Below the pieces are notes generated by a model, which was not told the DNA's origin, made no database searches, and saw only the letters and a program-made list of their open reading frames with translations. From an uncultured Synergistia bacterium (GTDB lineage Bacteria; Eremiobacterota; SpSt-956; JAKJGF01), in assembly GCA_937888925.1 (NCBI GenBank), contig CALARM010000074.1, forward strand, positions 1-8,210: DNA of 8,210 bases. The letters are read 5' to 3'. Numbering within the stretch: position 1 is the first letter of the stretch; every line of letters starts with the position of its first letter. Position numbers and translations under genes: made by a program. Shown here piece by piece: positions 1 to 5,548 of the stretch.

Positions 1-1193
1 TAATAAGGCAGAATATCTTCTTCCCACCAGTAATTCCAGAAATAAGGATAATAATAACTTCTGTATACTTCATAGGTATAATCCGTATCGGGAACGGGAG
101 AACCGAAATAATATTTAACATCCATATTAAATGTCAGTTTTTCTCCCTGAATATAATGTTCTTTTTCAGGTTTTATATTTATCTCAAATTCCGGTTTCCG
201 ATATTCCTGTACCTGAAAAGTACCGTATGCTTTCTGGCCGGAAGGATGAAGACATGTTACTGAATAATTACCCAGTGCAGGTTCTTCTTTAAGAATAAAA
301 TTATCTGATACAGAACCAAACTCATCTGTCTTCAGAGTATTTTTATATACTTCGGAACTCTGAGGATCATAGATGGAAATGTTCACTTCATCTCTTATAA
401 AATCAAGAGAAGAACCTGTTTCCATTCTGAGAATCCCTTTAAAACTTACCTTCTGTGCCGGTCTGTAAACAGGTCTGTCCGTATATATATAACCTTTAAA
501 GGTTTTCCCTTCGGAAAAAGGAGACAGATTTATTTCCGCAGTATCTTCTCCTTTGAAGGCAATTATCTTTATATTATCGGGAGAAGCTTTTAAATCCCTG
601 TAATATAATATTGCCCTTCCTTCTTTATCTGTTTTTATTTTTTTTGTCTCTTTGCCTGAATAAATGCTAATGTCCACATTTTCCAGAAGATTACCTGTTT
701 TATGATCCTGGACAAACAATAAAATAAATTCTTTTGAAGATTTTGCAGACATGGCAATCTGACTTACGCGAAAGGAGCCTGAAGATTTTGCGTTATCTGT
801 GGAACAGATTATATAATAATTCCCTGAAGAAAGAGGAGGAAGTTCAAGATTACGGTAACAGCTCCAGTAACTCAAAGAATAATTTTCCATAGTAACCGTT
901 TCGTCCAGTTCTTCTAAAGGTTTTTCTTTAGCTATAAAAGCATCATATTTATCAGAAGATAAATCTGCAGGAATTTTATAGATTTTTATATTTACATCTT
1001 CATTGAAATTTCCTTTTTTCCTGAGGTTATAAGAATAGAGGCTCAAACTGAGAGGAATTTTTTCTCCCGGATAATGAAGATTGGAAGTAAAATAATGACT
1101 CAGGTAATAAGATTCTTTATCTTCGGCAAGTCCTGCAGTAAATAGAATACCTGCCGTCAGAAGGATAAAGAACAGACAGAAGATTTTTTTCAT
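1..1193 (-). CDS. Bacterial alpha-2-macroglobulin family protein, N-terminal part (runs off the left edge)
   Basis: My own translation of the minus strand gives 397 uninterrupted residues from the ATG at 1193 to the window edge. Residues 1-23 form a signal peptide: KK, then a hydrophobic run, with likely cleavage after GLA. Residues 25-145 look like a first macroglobulin (MG) beta domain. Residues 235-256 carry the hallmark MG2 segment (YIYTDRPVYRPAQKVSFKG), and residues 326-338 (FQVQEYRKPEFEI) are the typical entry into MG3. Bacterial members are usually 1500-2000 residues long, so the bait region, any thioester CxEQ motif and the receptor-like domain lie outside the window. The family traps proteases in the periplasm or at the surface and is often paired with penicillin-binding protein 1C; the gene upstream here is a GGDEF protein instead. 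There is no lipobox, so it is probably soluble or anchored elsewhere. An AAAGGAGGAG ribosome binding site fixes the start. Confidence 0.9.
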   Translation of the reverse strand, partial: MKKIFCLFFILLTAGILFTAGLAEDKESYYLSHYFTSNLHYPGEKIPLSLSLYSYNLRKKGNFNEDVNIKIYKIPADLSSDKYDAFIAKEKPLEELDETVTMENYSLSYWSCYRNLELPPLSSGNYYIICSTDNAKSSGSFRVSQIAMSAKSSKEFILLFVQDHKTGNLLENVDISIYSGKETKKIKTDKEGRAILYYRDLKASPDNIKIIAFKGEDTAEINLSPFSEGKTFKGYIYTDRPVYRPAQKVSFKGILRMETGSSLDFIRDEVNISIYDPQSSEVYKNTLKTDEFGSVSDNFILKEEPALGNYSVTCLHPSGQKAYGTFQVQEYRKPEFEINIKPEKEHYIQGEKLTFNMDVKYYFGSPVPDTDYTYEVYRSYYYPYFWNYWWEEDILPY

Positions 1194-1200
1194 AAAAACA

Positions 1201-1210
1201 CTCCTCCTTT
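1201..1210 (-). promoter_or_regulatory. Strong Shine-Dalgarno of the alpha-2-macroglobulin gene
   Basis: AAAGGAGGAG on the minus strand, 7 bases before the ATG at 1193. It supports that start and suggests efficient translation. Confidence 0.85.
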
Positions 1211-1215
1211 AAAAT

Positions 1216-1334
1216 CGTAACGCGTGACGCGTAACGGGTAATTTAGTAACAGTTAATTTCATAACTATCCATAAATAATGACCTCGTAATGTGTGATGCG
1301 CAGGGATTGAACCAGTCACGCGTTACGCGTTACG
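1216..1334. repeat. ACGCGT-rich repeat cluster with inverted outer arms
   Basis: The outer arms 1216-1238 and 1312-1334 are inverted copies matching at 20 of 23 positions. Each contains two ACGCGT (MluI) hexamers within CGTAACGCGT-type units. A third, weaker copy in the same orientation as the first arm sits at 1285-1300 (13 of 16 matches). Four CG-rich hexamers in about 115 bp of AT-rich DNA is far from chance. It lies in the untranslated leader of the alpha-2-macroglobulin gene and could fold into a long hairpin with a 73-base loop. It resembles a dispersed REP-type extragenic element, but I do not recognise the family. Confidence 0.75.
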
Positions 1335-1372
1335 ACAACTAAAATTCTCATAAGTTATGAAACACACTATAT

Positions 1373-1378
1373 ATTATA
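1373..1378 (-). promoter_or_regulatory. Possible -10 box (TATAAT) ahead of the alpha-2-macroglobulin gene
   Basis: A perfect TATAAT on the minus strand, about 180 bases before the start codon and just after the palindrome AGCCGGCT. No convincing -35 box is seen at the usual spacing. If it is real, the leader RNA would contain the whole ACGCGT repeat cluster. Confidence 0.25.
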
Positions 1379-1417
1379 GCCGGCTTTCAGACAAAATTTT
1401 TCATTTTTTTATTATTT

Positions 1418-1924
1418 CTATATTTTATAAAATATTCTGTTTCTTCCGCCTTTTTTTGCTAAATAAGTATTTTCATCTGCAATCCATATCAGTTTCGTTT
1501 TCGTATCACAATCATATGGGAATACTGAAAGCCCTATGCTTACAGTCATTTTAACAGGTTTATTCTCTGAAATAAAATCGTAATCTTCCACCGATTGCCT
1601 GATATTTTCCGCCATAAGTAGAGCTTCTTTTTTCTCCGTGTTTATACAGATTACGGCGAATTCATCGCCTCCGTAACGGCAGAGTATATCTGTATCCCTG
1701 AGAAAATTTTTTGTTATTTCACCAACTCGTATCAGGAGATTATCACCTTCGACATGACCGTAATCATAATTAAATCTCTGTAAAGAATCTATATCGATTA
1801 ACATAAGAGATAACGGTCTTGAGTCTTCGTAAGATTTCCTGAATTCCGCTTCGATTGTTTCCTGGAAATATCTGTGATTATATATTCCTGTCAGTTTATC
1901 TATGATAACAGGTAAATTATCCAT
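1418..1924 (-). CDS. Stand-alone GGDEF diguanylate cyclase
   Basis: This 168-aa protein is one GGDEF domain with no sensor or membrane segment. It should make cyclic di-GMP from two GTP in the cytoplasm. Residues 9-20 (DKLTGIYNHRYF) are the usual domain opening. The metal-binding aspartate is D44 in LIDID, the guanine contacts are N52 and D61 (GHVEGD), the active site is GGDEF at 85-89, and the inhibitory I-site RxxD is R76-D79 at the canonical five-residue spacing. The C-terminal ADENTYLAKKGGRNRI is standard. The lysine normally in the DxDxFK segment appears as Q49, so activity may be reduced. The start is well fixed: an in-frame TAA lies 24 bases upstream and a GGGGAAG ribosome site precedes the ATG. 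It ends 224 bp before the alpha-2-macroglobulin gene on the same strand; a shared transcript is possible but unproven. Confidence 0.9.
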   Translation of the reverse strand: MDNLPVIIDKLTGIYNHRYFQETIEAEFRKSYEDSRPLSLMLIDIDSLQRFNYDYGHVEGDNLLIRVGEITKNFLRDTDILCRYGGDEFAVICINTEKKEALLMAENIRQSVEDYDFISENKPVKMTVSIGLSVFPYDCDTKTKLIWIADENTYLAKKGGRNRIFYKI

Positions 1925-1960
1925 ACTATTGCTTCCCCGGTTAGTTTATATTTGTCTTCT

Positions 1961-1974
1961 CCAGTCACCCGTTA
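1961..1974. repeat. Degenerate copy of the ACGCGT-type repeat
   Basis: CCAGTCACCCGTTA differs from the inner edge of the right arm at 1312-1325 (CCAGTCACGCGTTA) by one base and has the same orientation. The rest of the repeat unit is missing here. The two copies are direct repeats about 650 bp apart, on either side of the GGDEF gene. Confidence 0.5.
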
Positions 1975-2023
1975 AAATACAAGGAGAGCAAAAAAATAAA
2001 ATTAAAATTAAAATTTTTCAAGA

Positions 2024-2854
2024 CTATAGACCAGCATCATGTTCACCTTCGTCATAATATCTTTTAAAATGTAATGTTTGCCTGTCTATTATATAATGAA
2101 TTCTTGTCGATGCCGGTCTTGGAGTTACTCTGAATCTATATTCTCTTTTACTGTCTATATATTCATCCTGCAGGTGTGGATTTAAAGCGGCTTCCTGTCT
2201 GGTGGATATTAATCTGATTACAAGGCTTTTTAAAATTTTATCTCTATGTCTGCGGGTATCTATAATATCTTTGATAAAATTACTATCAAATTCATAGTTA
2301 TAGCGAAACTCTTTTCCCGGATAACTTCTTTTTCTTTCTATATCCAGGGCAATTCTAAATTTATTCATTTCATTACAGTTAGCAGGACAGTAATTATTCT
2401 CCAGATCAATATGCTCCCACCAATCATCCGGGGAATTTATTAATTCAGGTCTTAATTTATATGTATGGCAATCACAGGAAAAACAATATTTATTATCTAT
2501 CAGTTGATTTTCTAATCCAATGGATAAAAATATTTCTTCTCTCTTCTCAAGTATATAGTGAAGCAATTTCAGAAAACTTTCAAATATTTCTCTCTTACCA
2601 TAACTATAGGTCATTTCTGGTTCTACCGAACAAATGGTTATTTTATCATTATAATTAATGTTTTCAAGGTAATTCTTAAGTTTATTATATATTATCGGTA
2701 CAATTCGAAGTTTCCAATCTCTATCAAGACGCCAGGGAGGTAGTTGGGGAGAATTCCACAAAAATTCTTCCAATTCATCAGTCCAGTAAATTTTTGTAAA
2801 CTTATAATCATTAATAATGGTAAATATAAGCAGCATTCTCACCTTTAATACCAA
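2024..2854 (-). CDS. Unrecognised Cys-rich protein, possible effector partner of the ATPase remnant
   Basis: I do not recognise this 276-aa protein. The open frame begins with TTG at 2854; an ATG at 2836 (residue 7), behind a weak AAAGGTGAG, is an alternative. About the first 20 residues overlap the ATPase frame in another phase, so the true N-terminus may be altered. Visible features are a Trp-rich segment at 24-47, a cluster of possible metal ligands (C124, C127, C129, then C156 and C160), a basic helical stretch at 201-219 (RRHRDKILKSLVIRLISTR), and a C-terminal part rich in alternating strands with R251, H253, H262 and an EGEHDAGL end. That tail weakly recalls RelE/HigB-type beta sheets, but I would not assign it. 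It lies directly downstream of the ATPase remnant, on the same strand and in the same AT-rich block, which suggests they were once a two-gene unit. It could itself be incomplete. Confidence 0.6.
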   Translation of the reverse strand: MVLKVRMLLIFTIINDYKFTKIYWTDELEEFLWNSPQLPPWRLDRDWKLRIVPIIYNKLKNYLENINYNDKITICSVEPEMTYSYGKREIFESFLKLLHYILEKREEIFLSIGLENQLIDNKYCFSCDCHTYKLRPELINSPDDWWEHIDLENNYCPANCNEMNKFRIALDIERKRSYPGKEFRYNYEFDSNFIKDIIDTRRHRDKILKSLVIRLISTRQEAALNPHLQDEYIDSKREYRFRVTPRPASTRIHYIIDRQTLHFKRYYDEGEHDAGL

Positions 2855-3788
2855 CTTCTATAACCTCATCTTCATATATATATCTTCGTGAAGGTTCTTC
2901 ACGTAATGGCCCAATATACGTATAAGATGAAAATATATTTACTAAAATGTGACGTAAATTATATGAAATATTAATTATTTCTATAGGTATACTACGGTGT
3001 AATTCTTCCGAAGAAAAATCAAATATTGGAGACAAATTTTTGAAATTGATTTTTGCATTTGCTTCTCCTGTCAGAAATGAAATCTTGTAAGTTAATGTTT
3101 CAAAGTCAATAAGTTCATTTATTTTTTTAATTGCTTGAATAAGCATAGTTTTGGCATATGAATAACCAATAGTAATAGGTTCAAGTTTTTTTATTTCCTC
3201 TAAAACTTTTGATGTATTACCTTTTATAACTTTATTGTTTTTTCTATAAGAGGTAATTATATTAAATACGTTAGAGAAATTCGTATTTAAGTTAAAAACT
3301 ATGTTCATAATATTCTTCAATTCAGAACCTTGTTGGGTATCAGGTAAAAAACTTTGAAGTTTCTTGAAATCACTTTGTGATATTTTTTGTGTGGAAGCTC
3401 TTATTGTGCTGATATTCTCCCATTTAATACTATAATGTTCTCTATCTTTTAATTTAATTTTTATCGAAGCTCCGGGTAAAATATTTTCATTTTGAATTAA
3501 ACTTTCCACACTAAAAACAAATTCTTTAATAAGTGTCGGTTTCACATAACCTTTTGTAATATTCTCTTTTATAGTAGTAAATGTTATTTTATAATATATA
3601 CAAAACTCAGATTTATCTTTTTGATGTCTATTAAAAAATAATTCTCTAAAAATAAAACGAAACATAGACATCTGCTCTATATCTCGGTTTAAATTCAACT
3701 TTGCTTTATATTCAAATGTCAAATCTTTATCCAAGTTTTTTTCAAAAATTATATTCTCAAAATTTCCCAAATGTACCAATCTACCATT
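2811..3788 (-). pseudogene. DUF3696/OLD-like AAA ATPase, central fragment lacking both ends
   Basis: The fragment encodes the middle of an SMC/OLD-like ATPase. Residues 1-12 (MVHLGNFENIIF) match the segment that normally follows the Walker A helix. Residues 288-319 (YIGPLREEPSRRY...VGIKGENAAYI) match the conserved PLR...P.R...G..GE.A.YI block of DUF3696-type proteins. The nominal start is TTG at 3779, but the frame continues upstream as L-N-G-R, as expected for the family, until it meets a transposon-like repeat at 3791 and a TAG inside it (3795-3797). The ~60-80 N-terminal residues with Walker A are therefore gone, and nothing like them is found in 3862-4008. Downstream it stops at 2811, before the signature motif, Walker B and C-terminal domain. 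It cannot be a working ATPase. DUF3696-type ATPases commonly occur with nucleases or other effectors in phage defence. Base composition is much more AT-rich than the flanks (12 G+C in 3181-3240). Confidence 0.72.
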
Positions 3789-3790
3789 AA

Positions 3791-3857
3791 GAGCCTATCC
3801 GAAAAGTCATCAAATGTCTTTCTGGGTGTAAATAAATATTACTTTTCGGATAGGCTC
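3791..3857. mobile_element. 67-bp MITE-like element with perfect 17-bp terminal inverted repeats
   Basis: GAGCCTATCCGAAAAGT at 3791-3807 and its exact reverse complement at 3841-3857 enclose 33 bases with no coding capacity. TTAA lies directly outside both ends (3787-3790 and 3858-3861), consistent with a target duplication, although TTAA is palindromic and the exact boundary could shift by 1-2 bases. The termini resemble those of IS5-like elements; this is a recollection, not a search result. The same terminus recurs at 8112-8128. The element sits exactly where the ATPase fragment begins. Confidence 0.8.
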
Positions 3858-3902
3858 TTAACCGGGCTTTATTCTTCACTTGAGAACTGGGAAAAGTTAA
3901 AT

Positions 3903-3908
3903 CCTCCT
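3903..3908 (-). promoter_or_regulatory. Orphan Shine-Dalgarno with no start codon behind it
   Basis: AAAAGGAGGAT on the minus strand is a near-perfect ribosome site, but the next 20 bases contain no ATG, GTG or TTG. It faces the MITE and the beheaded ATPase, and may be the leftover leader of a gene whose 5' end was removed. Stretch 3862-4008 otherwise holds no recognisable gene. Confidence 0.35.
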
Positions 3909-4008
3909 TTTAAAATATTAAAATAGGGAAATAGTTATGCTCTCATAAAAAATACCATTCAAGGATGAGATTCCGGGAAGATAGCCTGTAACCTGTCTGA
4001 TGATGCAT

Positions 4009-4665
4009 TCAGTCAGATCGGCATAAACTCCTGTTCATATCTCCAATCTCAGAAGGCTGCAGTCTTTCGTTTAAAGGAATTTTTTCACTGTAAATCACTT
4101 CACAGCCGACCAGACCGGCTATTTCAAGAGCATAGTCTCTCAGTAATGCAACAGGCTCTTTAGAATTATATTCTTCCCTTCTACTTACTGAGATCTGTTT
4201 TTTATATGTTCTTATTTTATCATTCAGAAATACCAGTTGAACGGAAAAGAGTGTATATTTCACTCTGATAAGTCTGTCAAAACCGGGAGCAGCCCATTTT
4301 TGTCTGTCATCATAGGCATCTGTTTCATATTCAGCATCTGATAATTTCACATGTTTAATATGGCTGAAGGGACATAAAACCTCTGTTTTTTCTTTAAAAA
4401 GAATTTTTTTATATTTCATGACACATTTTTTCTCTGAATCAAGAATGAGCGTTTCTTTGATAGTCAGCCTGATAAATAAAGATATTACGCTTATGACAGA
4501 ACCGGCAATTAATAATAATTTGCTTTCCGGAATAAATCCGATACAAAACAAAAGAAAACCGATAATGATCAGTGAAGTGAAGAATATTTCCCTTTCCGAC
4601 TCAAAATTATCAAATTTAATATTTTTAACGGATGAATTAAATTCCTCGCTCTTAATTGATTTCAT
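4009..4665 (-). CDS. Small membrane protein with two N-terminal helices and a PH-like cytoplasmic tail
   Basis: This is a 218-aa protein of unassigned function. After a charged N-terminus come two closely spaced hydrophobic helices at about 28-45 and 49-67, separated by a short PES turn, which would place both termini on the same side, probably the cytoplasm. Residues 70-165 alternate beta-strand-like segments (TLILDSEKKCVMKYKKIL, then ...HIKHVKL..., ...FSVQLVFL...), a layout typical of bacterial PH-like domains, followed by a helix at 170-188. No catalytic motif is visible. The ATG at 4665 is used; a second ATG at 4669 lies closer to the GGAGA ribosome site but opens a five-codon frame only (MNEIN). 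The gene faces away from the toxin-antitoxin operon, with a 190-bp shared upstream region. Confidence 0.7.
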   Translation of the reverse strand: MKSIKSEEFNSSVKNIKFDNFESEREIFFTSLIIIGFLLFCIGFIPESKLLLIAGSVISVISLFIRLTIKETLILDSEKKCVMKYKKILFKEKTEVLCPFSHIKHVKLSDAEYETDAYDDRQKWAAPGFDRLIRVKYTLFSVQLVFLNDKIRTYKKQISVSRREEYNSKEPVALLRDYALEIAGLVGCEVIYSEKIPLNERLQPSEIGDMNRSLCRSD

Positions 4666-4726
4666 TCATTTTATTTCTCCGGTAATTTTTTATTGTTAGC
4701 TTTTTATATATGTAATTATACTTTTA

Positions 4727-4736
4727 TAACCGGTTA
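4727..4736. promoter_or_regulatory. Palindrome TAACCGGTTA, possible operator
   Basis: A perfect 10-bp palindrome in the divergent region between the membrane-protein gene and the toxin-antitoxin operon. Its core ACCGGT recurs at 4796-4801 inside the operon promoter. Related CCGGT half-sites occur at 4679-4683 and 4752-4756. Confidence 0.4.
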
Positions 4737-4788
4737 GAAGCAATATAAATTCCGGTGAAGATTATTACATGAAAAAACAATCAAATAT

Positions 4789-4817
4789 TTGAATTACCGG
4801 TTATTTTCTGATAATAT
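4789..4817 (+). promoter_or_regulatory. Promoter of the toxin-antitoxin operon with embedded operator-like site
   Basis: TTGAAT at 4789-4794 and TAATAT at 4812-4817 are separated by 17 bases, the optimal sigma-70 spacing. The ATG follows about 40 bases after the -10 box. The palindrome ACCGGT (4796-4801), within TTACCGGTTA, lies in the spacer, where a bound antitoxin would block polymerase. Confidence 0.55.
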
Positions 4818-4843
4818 AAGATTGTAAAGAACTGTTTAGAAAA

Positions 4844-4849
4844 GGGGGG
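4844..4849 (+). promoter_or_regulatory. Ribosome binding site of the antitoxin gene
   Basis: AAAAGGGGGGA six bases before the ATG at 4856. It is a strong site, fitting the usual excess of antitoxin over toxin; the toxin itself has only a weak GAAG. Confidence 0.7.
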
Positions 4850-4855
4850 AAACGA

Positions 4856-5173
4856 ATGAGTGTTAAAAGAATAAAATCCGGGAAAGCCAGAGATTTATGG
4901 GGTCAGATTATGAATGAAGTCTACTACAAAGGCAATGATTTTATTGTTGAACGAGGTAAAAAAGCAATGGCAGTTATTATTTCTATAGAGGAATACGAAA
5001 AAATTCAAAAAGAACGGGATTTATATAAATCTATAATTGAAACTGCTGAAGTTTTAAATGACATAGAATTAATGGATGCTTTAAAACAGAGTATTAAAGA
5101 GATGGAAGAAGGGGACACTATTCCCTGGGAAGATGTAGAAAAAGAACTGGATAAAAAATTTCAAAAAGTCTGA
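4856..5173 (+). CDS. Phd/YefM-family antitoxin
   Basis: This 105-aa protein would neutralise the toxin encoded next to it and repress their common promoter. The N-terminal half (residues 1-50) has the Phd/YefM fold pattern: a helix with the ARDLWGQIMNEVYYKG segment, a strand with FIVERGKKAMAVIIS, then the IEEYEKI helix. The C-terminal half (55-105) is a long, charged, acidic region (IELMDALKQSIKEMEEGD...PWEDVEKELDKKF) of the sort that wraps around the toxin and is disordered or protease-sensitive when alone. It is longer than the ~80-85 residues of classic YefM. It is preceded by a good promoter and ribosome site, and its stop lies 10 bp before the toxin ATG. Operator-like ACCGGT palindromes upstream are its probable binding sites (inference). 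Confidence 0.88.
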   Translation: MSVKRIKSGKARDLWGQIMNEVYYKGNDFIVERGKKAMAVIISIEEYEKIQKERDLYKSIIETAEVLNDIELMDALKQSIKEMEEGDTIPWEDVEKELDKKFQKV

Positions 5174-5183
5174 AGATTATAAT

Positions 5184-5498
5184 ATGAAATATAGTATCAT
5201 AATAACAAAATTAGCAAAGAAAATGCTTCTGGAAATAGAAGATAAACGGATAATTGATGAAATAAAGAAAAGAATAAATGATCTGAGATATGAACCGGAT
5301 AAGAAAGGTAAAGCTATGGTTGATGAATTATCCGGGTTCAGGAGTATAAGAACAGTCGGACAAAGATACAGAATTATTTATAAAATTAAGGATAATAAAG
5401 TTACTGTTTATATAGTTGCTGTAGGCATTAGAAAAGAAGGAAGTTCAAAGGATATTTATGCAATTGCTAAAAAACTTTTAAATAAATACCACTATTAA
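5184..5498 (+). CDS. RelE/ParE-family toxin
   Basis: This 104-aa basic protein has the RelE/ParE layout: strand 1-8 (MKYSIIIT), a helical hairpin at 9-36 (LAKKMLLEIEDKRIIDEIKKRINDL), a P38-containing loop, a strand with ELSGFRSIRTVGQRYRIIYKI (48-68), and the final VTVYIVAVGIRKEGSSKDIYAIAKKLL (73-99), typical of RelE-superfamily toxins. Whether it is a ribosome-dependent mRNA nuclease or a gyrase poison cannot be told from sequence; R61, R63 and R83 with K84 are possible functional basic residues. Translation begins 10 bp after the antitoxin stop from a weak site (GAAG), consistent with coupling and low toxin synthesis. No frameshift or truncation is seen, so the module looks intact. Confidence 0.88.
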   Translation: MKYSIIITKLAKKMLLEIEDKRIIDEIKKRINDLRYEPDKKGKAMVDELSGFRSIRTVGQRYRIIYKIKDNKVTVYIVAVGIRKEGSSKDIYAIAKKLLNKYHY

Positions 5499-5534
5499 TT
5501 TTTGGGATGGGATCGTAACATTTTTTTTGTAAAC

Positions 5535-5548
5535 TCCCCTTCAGGGGA
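5535..5548. terminator. Short hairpin between convergent genes, possible terminator
   Basis: TCCCC-TTCA-GGGGA lies in the 50-bp gap where the toxin gene and the ankyrin gene converge, immediately after the ankyrin stop. The stem is only 5 bp and neither side has a proper T-tract directly after it, although an eight-T run lies just to the left. A bidirectional terminator is the natural expectation, but the signal is weak. Confidence 0.35.

Noticed and set aside
1301..1315. On the minus strand GGTTCAATCCC resembles a tRNA T-loop.
   Set aside because: The flanking bases do not form the T-stem, and no acceptor or anticodon arms are found around it.
1216..1334. Repeats with spacers as a possible CRISPR array.
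   Set aside because: There are only three units, irregular in spacing and mixed in orientation, and no cas genes.
1357..1554. A plus-strand 65-codon frame across the 3' end of the GGDEF gene.
   Set aside because: It lies antisense to clearly conserved GGDEF residues, with a Phe/Tyr/Ile-rich translation caused by AT-rich DNA.
1990..2018. An A/T-only tract between the Cys-rich gene and the GGDEF gene as a terminator or origin.
   Set aside because: No stable GC stem precedes it and no iterons or DnaA boxes accompany it; it is only an AT-rich spacer.
2246..2743. Three plus-strand frames of 61-65 codons opposite the Cys-rich protein.
   Set aside because: They have low-complexity translations, no ribosome sites, and lie antisense to a much longer frame.
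2811..2854. A single frameshift splitting one long ATPase into the two overlapping frames.
   Set aside because: The downstream frame shows no signature, Walker B or other ATPase C-terminal motif, so rejoining the frames does not rebuild the family.
3862..4008. The missing Walker A end of the ATPase on the far side of the MITE.
   Set aside because: Reading the frames on the minus strand gives no GxxxxGKS/T motif and frequent stops.
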